Assembly (NCBI GenBank): GCA_031555735.1
Contig: JAVBUE010000003.1
Location: 1-64,000, forward strand
Length of the DNA: 64,000 bases
Direction of reading: 5' to 3'
Source: JAJDIA01 sp031555735
GTDB taxonomy: Bacteria > Bacteroidota > Bacteroidia > Bacteroidales > Tannerellaceae
The notes beneath the pieces are model-generated. The model searched no databases. It was not told the origin of the DNA and was given only the letters and a program-made list of their open reading frames with translations. The translations under genes and the position numbers were made by a program. Positions 52,149 to 59,646 of this stretch are shown one piece after another. Each line of letters opens with the position of its first letter. Position 1 is the stretch's first letter.

Positions 52149-52795
52149 CAGCGGACAGGTTTGAACAGGTGTTTCAAGTCGGTGCTGAACCAGCAGAACC
52201 AGGCATTACCCACGAGATGGTCGGCGGGTATCAGTCCCAGATGCCGCGAATCGATCCCTTTCGACGGCTGGTCGGCAAGAATCCAGTAGTAATCCTGGCG
52301 GAAGGTGAAGAAGGAGGCTTCCCTGCCGTCCACATACATCCGTCCGTCGCGGAACGCCGCCCGGTGGCCTGCCTCACGGATGATCGCTTCCCGGCAGGCG
52401 GTGAGCGATACGTCGTTGAGGCGGTAGGGACGGTCTTTCCGGGGGATCACCAGCGACCAGGCGGCTGTCTTGCCGGTAGCGGGATAACCGGCATCGTCCA
52501 ACTGCAAGGTGTCACCCGGCATACCCACGCAACGTCCCGGGAAAAGGGGGCGGGTCACACTGTCTTTCAGCAGGGGGCTGTGGAAGAGGACTACCCGGTT
52601 ACGGCCGGGGTTTCCCCGATGCGGCAGTTTATCCACCAGGATACGGTCGCCCACCCGCAACGCCGGTTGCATCGACGGGGTGGAGATCCGGTACGACTCC
52701 ACGCAATACCAGCGGGCAGCCGTCACCGTCGCAATGATCACCAGCGCAACGGCCAGCCATTTCAATGTCGATATGAGTGCCGGTCGGTTACTCAT
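52148..52795 (-). CDS. Signal peptidase I, short paralogue
   Basis: A 215-residue type I signal peptidase (S26). One N-terminal transmembrane helix (9-27), catalytic Ser41 in TPSMQPAL and Lys56 in RILVDKL, the substrate-binding strand GRCVGMPGDTL, and YYWILADQPSKGIDSRHLG corresponding to the GDNRxxSxDSR motif, here altered (ADQPSKGIDSRH). It lies 3 bases after lepB. The changed motif suggests different specificity from the large paralogue. Confidence 0.86.
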   Translation of the reverse strand: MSNRPALISTLKWLAVALVIIATVTAARWYCVESYRISTPSMQPALRVGDRILVDKLPHRGNPGRNRVVLFHSPLLKDSVTRPLFPGRCVGMPGDTLQLDDAGYPATGKTAAWSLVIPRKDRPYRLNDVSLTACREAIIREAGHRAAFRDGRMYVDGREASFFTFRQDYYWILADQPSKGIDSRHLGLIPADHLVGNAWFCWFSTDLKHLFKPVR

Positions 52796-52798
52796 TCC

Positions 52799-54196
52799 TT
52801 ATTCGTGAACCATGCGGAACATACGTCCCCAGCGGATACCGCCGTCGAACAGGCTGCGGTCTTTGTCGAGCGAGAGCCAGATCAGGATCGGCTTACCCAC
52901 CACATGATCTTCGGGAACAAAGCCCCACGAACGGCTGTCGGCGCTCAGGTGGCGGTTGTCGCCCATCATCCAGTAGTAGTCGTATTGAAAGGTATAGGAG
53001 GTGGCGGGTTGTCCGTTGATCAGCACGGCGCCATCCCTGACTTCCAGCGTATTGTTCTCGTAGTTCTTGATGCACCGGCCGTAGAGGGCGAGGTTGCGTT
53101 CGTCCAGTTCGATCGTGGCGCCTTTGTTGGGTATCCAGATCGGTCCGTAGTTGTCGCGCGTCCATCCGGTTTTGTAATCTACGGGATAGAACATGCTGCC
53201 GCCGAATACATCGGGTTGGATCACGGTTTTCCGTACATTCGATAACTTATGGGCTGTCTCCAGCGCCTTTTGGGTGAGCGGCATGCGGTAGATGATGTTG
53301 TAATTGCCGTTCTCGTCGGGCGTAAAGCCGAGGAAGCGCAGCGCTCCCTCATTGTTGGCTCCTCCGGCAAATTCAATGATACGGTCTTCCTTGCTCACGT
53401 TCAGCAGGCGGAACTGCTCTTCGGAGAAGGGGGAGGTCACTTCCACATAGTACACGAACTGCATGTTCTCCGGGTTTTTCGCCGCTTCTCCATTGATATA
53501 TACCTGGTTGTCGCGTACCTCCAGCATATCGCCGGGCATACCGATACACCGTTTCACATAGTTCTCCCGCTTATCCACCGGGCGGTAGATCACTTCGCCG
53601 AAATCGGCTTTGTTCAGCCGGATCGCTTCGCGTCCGTATTGTTCCACGAGGCTGTAATAATCGGGGTTCTGCACTTTCAGCGCTACGGTATCCCCGGCGG
53701 GGAAGTTGAATACCACGATGTCGTTGCGCTTGATGTTGCCGAAGCCCGCGACGCGTTTGTATCCCCATTCGGGCCAGTCGAGATACGACTTGCAATCGAG
53801 GACGGGGAGCGTATTCTGTACCAGCGGGAAGGAGATGGGGGTATTGGGCACACGGGGGCCGTAGCTCAGTTTGCTGACAAACAGGTAATCGCCCACCAGC
53901 AGCGATTTCTCCAGCGACGCACTGGGTATCTGGTAATTCTGAAACACAAACAGGTTGATCAGATACACCGCCACCAGGGCGAACAGGATATCATCCACCC
54001 ATTCGAGCACGTTCTGTACGGCGGGATTCTTTGATTTCTTCCAGCCTCCCCAGGGAATGTATTTGGTGAGGTATATGTCCACCAGCACGATAAGGCCGAC
54101 CAGCAACCAGGCGTTCTGCATCCACAGGGCGAACAGGCAGTACACTACGGCGGCGATACCGAACTTGATCCATTGTTTCTTCGGGAACTTCTTCAT
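52799..54196 (-). CDS. lepB: Signal peptidase I, large form
   Basis: A 465-residue inner-membrane serine protease that removes Sec signal peptides. Hydrophobic helices lie at about 12-45 and 68-85. The catalytic dyad is Ser94 in IPSASLEKSL and Lys109 in YLFVSKL. RCIGMPGDMLEV and YYWMMGDNRHLSADSRSWG are the later S26 motifs. An insertion of about 200 residues between them is typical of Bacteroidota LepB. It is second in the operon, 17 bases after dapB. Confidence 0.92.
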   Translation of the reverse strand: MKKFPKKQWIKFGIAAVVYCLFALWMQNAWLLVGLIVLVDIYLTKYIPWGGWKKSKNPAVQNVLEWVDDILFALVAVYLINLFVFQNYQIPSASLEKSLLVGDYLFVSKLSYGPRVPNTPISFPLVQNTLPVLDCKSYLDWPEWGYKRVAGFGNIKRNDIVVFNFPAGDTVALKVQNPDYYSLVEQYGREAIRLNKADFGEVIYRPVDKRENYVKRCIGMPGDMLEVRDNQVYINGEAAKNPENMQFVYYVEVTSPFSEEQFRLLNVSKEDRIIEFAGGANNEGALRFLGFTPDENGNYNIIYRMPLTQKALETAHKLSNVRKTVIQPDVFGGSMFYPVDYKTGWTRDNYGPIWIPNKGATIELDERNLALYGRCIKNYENNTLEVRDGAVLINGQPATSYTFQYDYYWMMGDNRHLSADSRSWGFVPEDHVVGKPILIWLSLDKDRSLFDGGIRWGRMFRMVHE

Positions 54197-54213
54197 GTCT
54201 TACATTATATATA

Positions 54214-54930
54214 TTAGAACTGCAACATATCTTCCATACCCAGGAAGCCTTTCTTCCCGGCGGTGAATTCGGCTGCCAGTACGGCGCCCAGGGCGAAGCC
54301 GGCGCGGCTTTTCGCATCGTGTTTGATGCGGATCGAATCGACATCCGACTCGTAGATAACCTCATGGATACCCGGCACCTCGCCTTCGCGGATGGCGTGG
54401 ATCGGCAGATCGGCGGGGCGTTCGGCCGATTCCAGCGTCCAGCGGTCTTTCCGCTCCACTTCCTCCAGGATCCCTTCGGCGAGGGTGATGGCGGTGCCGC
54501 TCGGCGCGTCGAGCTTATGGATATGGTGTGTTTCTTCCATGCGGATGCCGTAGCCCGGGAAGTGGTTCATGATCTTTGCCAGGTATTTGTTCAGGGCAAA
54601 GAAGATATTCACACCGACGCTGAAGTTGGAGGCATAGAAGAATGTCTTTCCTTCGTTGGCGCAGAGGGCTTTGATCTCTCCGAGGCGGTCGAGCCAGCCT
54701 GTCGTGCCCGATACCACCGGCACACCGGCGGCAAAGCATTTCATATAGTTGTCGAAAGCGATGGCGGGAACGGTGAACTCGATCGCCACATCCGCGCTGC
54801 GGAAAGCGTCTGATCCGAAGTCGTCCGGGTTGTGGATATCAATGATACTTACGATTTCATGTCCCCTGCCGCGTGCAATCTCTTCGATTGTCTTGCCCAT
54901 CTTGCCGTATCCGACTAATGCGATTTTCAT
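54214..54930 (-). CDS. dapB: 4-hydroxy-tetrahydrodipicolinate reductase
   Basis: Reduces (2S,4S)-4-hydroxy-2,3,4,5-tetrahydrodipicolinate in lysine and diaminopimelate synthesis. At 238 residues it is about 30 shorter than the E. coli enzyme, as expected in this phylum. IALVGYGKMGKTIEEIA is the NAD(P)-binding start, EETHHIHKLDAPSGTA carries the catalytic histidine and lysine, and the C-terminal FALGAVLAAEF is conserved. First gene of dapB-lepB-lepB2-wbqC; divergent promoter with the DUF2851 gene. Confidence 0.93.
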   Translation of the reverse strand: MKIALVGYGKMGKTIEEIARGRGHEIVSIIDIHNPDDFGSDAFRSADVAIEFTVPAIAFDNYMKCFAAGVPVVSGTTGWLDRLGEIKALCANEGKTFFYASNFSVGVNIFFALNKYLAKIMNHFPGYGIRMEETHHIHKLDAPSGTAITLAEGILEEVERKDRWTLESAERPADLPIHAIREGEVPGIHEVIYESDVDSIRIKHDAKSRAGFALGAVLAAEFTAGKKGFLGMEDMLQF

Positions 54931-54955
54931 ACCTTAATTTTTTCTTTATAACGTG

Positions 54956-54963
54956 CAAATATA
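54956..54963 (-). promoter_or_regulatory. -7 promoter box for the dapB operon
   Basis: CAAATATA on the plus strand is TATATTTG on the minus strand, 26 bases before the dapB start. Confidence 0.62.
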
Positions 54964-54997
54964 CGTACTTATGCGTGTAAATACGCGGAAAAGGAGG

Positions 54998-55005
54998 TAG
55001 ATTTG
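54998..55005 (+). promoter_or_regulatory. -7 promoter box for the DUF2851 gene
   Basis: TAGATTTG matches TAnnTTTG, 30 bases before ATG 55035. It is 35 bases from the divergent dapB box. Confidence 0.6.
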
Positions 55006-55034
55006 CGGAAATAATCTTAACTCTGAACAAATAC

Positions 55035-56309
55035 ATGGAGCGTTTATTGCAGTATGTCTGGAAATACAGACTCTACCCGGAGAACCAGTTAGCCACCACT
55101 ATGGGAATCCCCGTTGCCGTGATCGACCCCGGCCTGTCGCATGCGGATGCAGGCCCCGACTTCTTCAATGCGAAGATCCGCATTGGCGATACCCTGTGGG
55201 TGGGCAATGTGGAGATCCACCGGAAGGCATCCGACTGGAAGCTGCACGGGCACGATGCCAACAAAGCGTATGATACCGTGATCCTCCACGTGACGGAGAT
55301 CGCCGATATGGATATCCGCCGTACGAACGGGGAACTGATCCCGCAGGTGGTATTGCCCGTCCCCTCTGCGCTGCGGGAGAATATGGAATGGTTGTTGCAC
55401 CCGGGGAGGAGCCTTCCCTGCCTGGCGTTTATCCCGCAGGTGGACCACATCCATCTCGTTGCCTGGATGGGTACGTTGCTCAGCGAACGGCTCGAACGGA
55501 AGGTGGGGGATATTTGCCGGCTGCTCGAACATTACCGGGGCGACTGGAACGAGGTCTTTTATGTCTTGCTCACCCGTACGTTCGGCATGGGGCTGAACAA
55601 TGATATGTTCGAACGCCTGGCGCGCAGCCTCCCCTTCCGCTGTATCCAAAAGCAACGCAGCAACCTTGTGCAGGTGGAGGCGATGCTGTTCGGACAGGCG
55701 GGTATGCTGGAGGAGGATGGGACGGACGGGTATTACCGCCTCCTGCAGCGGGAATACCTCTTTCTCCGGAGAAAATACGGGTTGGAGCCGCTCGACGCGT
55801 CGCTGTTCAGAAGCCTGCGCACGCGTCCGGGGGCGTTCCCGCAACTGAAGCTGGCACAACTGGCGTCGATATGGGCGCAGCACGACACCCTCTTCTCCGT
55901 GATCCGTGAAACGGCTGCCGACAGCCTGCTTCCCCGTCTTTTCCAGGTGCAGCCCTCTGCCTATTGGACTACCCATTACCTCTTCGGGCAGGTATCACCG
56001 GCGGCAGATAAGGTGGTGGGCGACTTTGCGATCCGGATCCTGCTCATCAATACGGTAGCCCCGCTGCTCTTCGCCTGGGGTGAACAGAAGCAGCAGCCTG
56101 TGTTTTGCGAACGCGCCCTGCAATTGCTCGACAGCCTGCCGGCGGAACACAACCACATCGTTTCCCTGTTCTCCCGGGCAGGGATCGGTGTACGGAATGC
56201 GGCAGACTCGCAGGCGCTCATCCAACTGAAGCAGGCGTATTGCGATCAGCAGAAATGTTTGTACTGCCGCATCGGTTTCCGGTTGCTGAAAAGGGGATTG
56301 GCGGAATAA
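55035..56309 (+). CDS. DUF2851 family protein
   Basis: A 424-residue cytoplasmic protein of unknown function, a Bacteroidota family. LLQYVWKYRLYP, GPDFFNAKIRIGDTLWVGNVEIH and DWKLHGHDANKAYDTVILHV are its landmarks; the D/E/H arrangement resembles a PD-(D/E)XK-like nuclease core, but this is uncertain. Four cysteines near the C-terminus (YCDQQKCLYCRIG plus an earlier Cys) could bind metal. Its 3' side is followed by a 22-bp array. Confidence 0.85.
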   Translation: MERLLQYVWKYRLYPENQLATTMGIPVAVIDPGLSHADAGPDFFNAKIRIGDTLWVGNVEIHRKASDWKLHGHDANKAYDTVILHVTEIADMDIRRTNGELIPQVVLPVPSALRENMEWLLHPGRSLPCLAFIPQVDHIHLVAWMGTLLSERLERKVGDICRLLEHYRGDWNEVFYVLLTRTFGMGLNNDMFERLARSLPFRCIQKQRSNLVQVEAMLFGQAGMLEEDGTDGYYRLLQREYLFLRRKYGLEPLDASLFRSLRTRPGAFPQLKLAQLASIWAQHDTLFSVIRETAADSLLPRLFQVQPSAYWTTHYLFGQVSPAADKVVGDFAIRILLINTVAPLLFAWGEQKQQPVFCERALQLLDSLPAEHNHIVSLFSRAGIGVRNAADSQALIQLKQAYCDQQKCLYCRIGFRLLKRGLAE

Positions 56310-56430
56310 CCCGGGCGGAATCATCCTCCCCCGGGCTTTCAATGGCAAGACGCGGTCGATCTACAGTCGGCTTATGGCGGATCTGTTGCCGGCAATAGTA
56401 TGTGCTGTTGTCAACGACCGGAGGGCTTAG

Positions 56431-56518
56431 TTGTTCCACCCGGCTGGGACACGTGTCCCACCTGGCTGGAACGTATGTCCCACCTGGGTGGAATACGTGT
56501 CCCAGCCTGGTGGAACAA
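56431..56518. repeat. 22-bp periodic array, locus D (4 units)
   Basis: Units start at 56431, 56453, 56475 and 56497. Each reads about (G/A)TGT(T/C)CCA(C/G)C..G(G/C)TGG(A/G)AC, and each unit is nearly its own reverse complement (GTTCCA...TGGAAC-like), so every unit can form a small hairpin. The word GTTCCA..GG resembles units 4-6 of locus B part 2. It lies in the 386-base gap 56310-56695, which holds no gene I can support. Confidence 0.82.
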
Positions 56519-56665
56519 CTATACCATCCGCAAGATGGTATTACTGCCATTCGTTGTTGTCAAAAGATCGGCCTGAAGATGTTCAAAGATGTTTTGATTC
56601 CCGCCCCATAAATGCAAAGATTGATTAATTAGTGGCTGATACGCTGTTAATTGCCGGTTTTTCCC

Positions 56666-56673
56666 TACTTTTG
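56666..56673 (+). promoter_or_regulatory. -7 promoter box for the Ig-like lipoprotein gene
   Basis: TACTTTTG matches TAnnTTTG, 23 bases before ATG 56696 and inside the longer open frame from 56651. Confidence 0.6.
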
Positions 56674-56695
56674 CCCTCTCGCAGGAAGAAGAAGA

Positions 56696-58621
56696 ATGAA
56701 GAAGAAGGTATGTAGCAGACGTGCATGGACCGGTTGGGGCGGCGGACTCTTAGTGGCTGTCCTCTACTCGTGCGCCAGTATCGGCACTCCCAACGGGGGG
56801 CCTTATGATGAAGCACCGCCCAAATTCCTCTCCAGTACGCCCGTCCCTAACCAGACGAACTACGCCTCCCGGAAGATCGAACTGACGTTCGACGAACTGA
56901 TACAACTCGAAAAACCTTCGGAAAATGTAATCATCACCCCGCCGCAGCTGGAGCTGCCGGTGATCCGCCCTGCCGGGAAGAAGGTGTCGATCGAACTCAA
57001 AGACACCCTCCATCCGAATACCACCTATACGATCGACTTCACCAATTCCATCTCCGACAATAACGAGAAGAATGTGCTCGAGAATTTCTCGTTTGCCTTC
57101 TCTACCGGCGAGGTGATCGACTCGCTGGCGATATCCGGTGTCCTGCTGAATGCGGAGAACCTGGAACCGATGCCCGGTATCACGGTAGGGTTGCACCATA
57201 ACCTCGACGACTCGGCCTTTACCCGCCTGCCTTTCCTGCGTACGTCGCGGACGAACGACAAGGGGCAGTTCACCATCCGCAACATCGCCGCCGGTACGTA
57301 CCGCGTCTATGCGCTGAACGATGTGAACCGCGATTATAAGTTCGACCAGCCGGGGGAAGACATCGCTTACTGCGACTCGCTGATCATCCCCACGTTTGAA
57401 TTCTCCAGCCGGGAAGATACGACGTGGAAAGACAGCCTCACCATCGATACCATCCGTACGGTGCCCTATACGCGTTTCCTGCCCGACGATATCACCCTCC
57501 GCCTTTTCAAGGAAAAGTTTGAACGGCAGTATATGCTCCGCCCCGAACGGAACCAGGCGAATAGGTTCACCCTCCGTTACAACGCCGTACCCGATACCAT
57601 TTCGCTGCCGGTGCTGCTGGACAGGGAACCGGCGGAAGAACCGTGGTATTTCATCCAGACGGAAGAAGAAGGGAAAACCGTCCATTTCTGGCTGACCGAC
57701 CCGCTGCTGGTCGGACAGGATACCCTGGCGCTGGCGATCACCTATCCGCGTACCGACTCACTGAATGTGCTCCAACCGCAAACCGACACCCTGCGGCTCA
57801 CCACCAAACGCCAGCCGCCCGCCAAAAAACCGAAGAAAGGGGAGGAGGAAAAGCCTGAGACGGAGTTCCTGCCGCTGACGGTCAGCGCCGCCGGATCGAT
57901 CAATACCTTTGATACCGTCTTTATCTCCTTCGGCGAACCGGTGCTGGAAGATATCAAAGACAAGATACGCTTCAGCCAGAAGGTGGATACGCTGCTGAAC
58001 CCGGTAGCGTTCGACCTGTTGCCGGATAGTACGAACTCCTTGCGTTTGATCTTGTCGCATCCCTGGAACTACGGGGAGTCGTTCCAGTTGGAGATCGACT
58101 CGGCCACCATCTTCAGCGTGTATGGGAAATGGAACGATACCTATGAAGGGGCTTTCAGCGTGAAGAAGAAGGACGAGTATGGCAACCTCTTCATCGCCAT
58201 CACCGGGGTGGATACCACCGCCTACGTGGAACTGCTCGGATCGAATGATATGCCCGTGCGCAAAGTGCCGCTGAAAGACGGGGGGGCGCTCTTCATGGAC
58301 CTGAAGCCCGATAAATACTATGCCCGCTTAGTGGTGGACCTGAACGGCAACGGCCGGTGGGATACGGGCAACTATGCCGAAAAGCGGCAGCCGGAAGAGG
58401 TCTATTACTCTTCCAAACTCTACGAAGTGCTGCAGAACTGGGATGTGGAGGAATCTGTTCCCTGGAATGTGAAAGCGCAGCCGCTGAACCGGCAGAAACC
58501 CTTGGATATTACGAAGAATAAACCCAAAGAAGCGACTAAAAAGCAAAGAGATTATCGCAATGAAGGACGTCAGACATCTTCCGGACGCTCGTCGGGACGT
58601 AGTTCGGGAATGCCGTTCTAA
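56696..58621 (+). CDS. Ig-like (SbsA-type) domain lipoprotein
   Basis: A 641-residue lipoprotein with lipobox LYSC. IGTPNGGPYDEAPPKF opens a Big_5/SbsA Ig-like domain (about 30-125, with ITPPQLELPVIRPAGKKVSI and LHPNTTYTIDFTNSI), followed by a carboxypeptidase-regulatory-like fold (ISGVLLNAENLEPMPGITVGL) and further beta-rich regions. A Lys/Pro-rich linker (PPAKKPKKGEEEKPE) divides it, and the C-terminus is Ser/Gly/Arg-rich (SSGRSSGRSSGMPF). It is widespread in Bacteroidota with unknown function; I infer an envelope or gliding-related structural role only loosely. The next gene overlaps it by 62 bases. Confidence 0.82.
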   Translation: MKKKVCSRRAWTGWGGGLLVAVLYSCASIGTPNGGPYDEAPPKFLSSTPVPNQTNYASRKIELTFDELIQLEKPSENVIITPPQLELPVIRPAGKKVSIELKDTLHPNTTYTIDFTNSISDNNEKNVLENFSFAFSTGEVIDSLAISGVLLNAENLEPMPGITVGLHHNLDDSAFTRLPFLRTSRTNDKGQFTIRNIAAGTYRVYALNDVNRDYKFDQPGEDIAYCDSLIIPTFEFSSREDTTWKDSLTIDTIRTVPYTRFLPDDITLRLFKEKFERQYMLRPERNQANRFTLRYNAVPDTISLPVLLDREPAEEPWYFIQTEEEGKTVHFWLTDPLLVGQDTLALAITYPRTDSLNVLQPQTDTLRLTTKRQPPAKKPKKGEEEKPETEFLPLTVSAAGSINTFDTVFISFGEPVLEDIKDKIRFSQKVDTLLNPVAFDLLPDSTNSLRLILSHPWNYGESFQLEIDSATIFSVYGKWNDTYEGAFSVKKKDEYGNLFIAITGVDTTAYVELLGSNDMPVRKVPLKDGGALFMDLKPDKYYARLVVDLNGNGRWDTGNYAEKRQPEEVYYSSKLYEVLQNWDVEESVPWNVKAQPLNRQKPLDITKNKPKEATKKQRDYRNEGRQTSSGRSSGRSSGMPF

Positions 58622-59444
58622 CCTGAAACGGATCCTTTCCCTTTGCCTGCTGCTTCTCGGCCTGCTGCCGGAAGCCGGGGCGCAATGTACGTTACCAGCC
58701 GGTCTCTTCACGGAAAAAGAAGAGGTTAACTACGAAGTCTATTTCAAATGGGGTATCCTCATGCCGAAAGCCGGTATGGCCAAGGCGGTGATGAGCCAGA
58801 CAACGTACGACGGCAACCCCGCCTGGCGATACCGCCTGCTTGCCAACAGCGCCGGCATGGTGGATAAGTTCTTCTCCGTACACGATACGATCGATACTTA
58901 TTTCTCCTTCCACAAACCGGCGATCCTGTTCAGTGAGAAACGAACCAATGAGGGGGGGTATTACCAACTCGACCGGTTGACGTTCCTGACGAAAGACGAT
59001 AAACCCGCCGTCCACAGTTTCCGCCGTTCGCTCTCGGCTGTCAAACTCGATTCCGTGATGGTGGGCGAACGTTGTATCCTGGACTTGCTGGGGTCGCTCA
59101 CTTTTATCCGTACGATCGACTGGTCGAAGATGGACCTCGGGCATGAGGTGTTCTCCCATGTGGCGATGGGCCGGGATATGATCAACGTCAGTTACCGCTA
59201 CAAAGGGCAACAGGTGATCGAACGGGGAGGCGCCAAATTCAAAACACGCCTCTTCGTGCTCGATGTGTATGACGAATCGTTCACCCAAAGCAAAGAATCG
59301 GTGGAGGTGTGGATCGGCGACGATGCCAACCATATCCCCGTCAAGATACGCGCCAAACTCAAGATCGGCGCCGCCGAAGCTTATTACCACTCTTCTTCCA
59401 ACCTCAAACATCCGCTTTCCTGCCGCATCGTGATGCCGAAATAA
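58560..59444 (+). CDS. DUF3108 family exported protein
   Basis: A 294-residue protein with a signal peptide (RILSLCLLLLGLLPEAGAQ) after an unusually long, basic N-terminal stretch of about 22 residues. DUF3108 landmarks are EEVNYEVYFKWGILMPKAGMA, YRLLANSAGMVDKFFSVHDTID and VEVWIGDDANHIPVKIRAKLKIG. The only in-frame ATG gives a 62-base overlap with the gene before; a later non-ATG start close to the previous stop would give a more usual signal peptide. Probably periplasmic and co-transcribed with the Ig-like lipoprotein. Confidence 0.8.
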   Translation: MKDVRHLPDARRDVVRECRSNLKRILSLCLLLLGLLPEAGAQCTLPAGLFTEKEEVNYEVYFKWGILMPKAGMAKAVMSQTTYDGNPAWRYRLLANSAGMVDKFFSVHDTIDTYFSFHKPAILFSEKRTNEGGYYQLDRLTFLTKDDKPAVHSFRRSLSAVKLDSVMVGERCILDLLGSLTFIRTIDWSKMDLGHEVFSHVAMGRDMINVSYRYKGQQVIERGGAKFKTRLFVLDVYDESFTQSKESVEVWIGDDANHIPVKIRAKLKIGAAEAYYHSSSNLKHPLSCRIVMPK

Positions 59445-59480
59445 ACGGCCGTACAGTCCCCTCTTTCTGCTGGTAAACCG

Positions 59481-59520
59481 CCTTTTTTACGAATCAGCAA
59501 TTCATTTTACGAATCAGCAA
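59481..59520. repeat. Two 20-bp direct repeats
   Basis: TTTTACGAATCAGCAA occurs twice with a period of exactly 20 bases. It is the only clear repeat in 59445-59646. Unlike the other arrays the period is 20, not 22. Confidence 0.7.
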
Positions 59521-59646
59521 TCATTTCCCGGAACAATACATGGGCTTGTGTGTTCCGTGAAGGTGATGCCGGTTTGTGATACTGTTCTAACCGGGGTAAT
59601 CGTGAGATGATCACTGTAGCGTATAAACTTCTTTAATTAGTAATGT

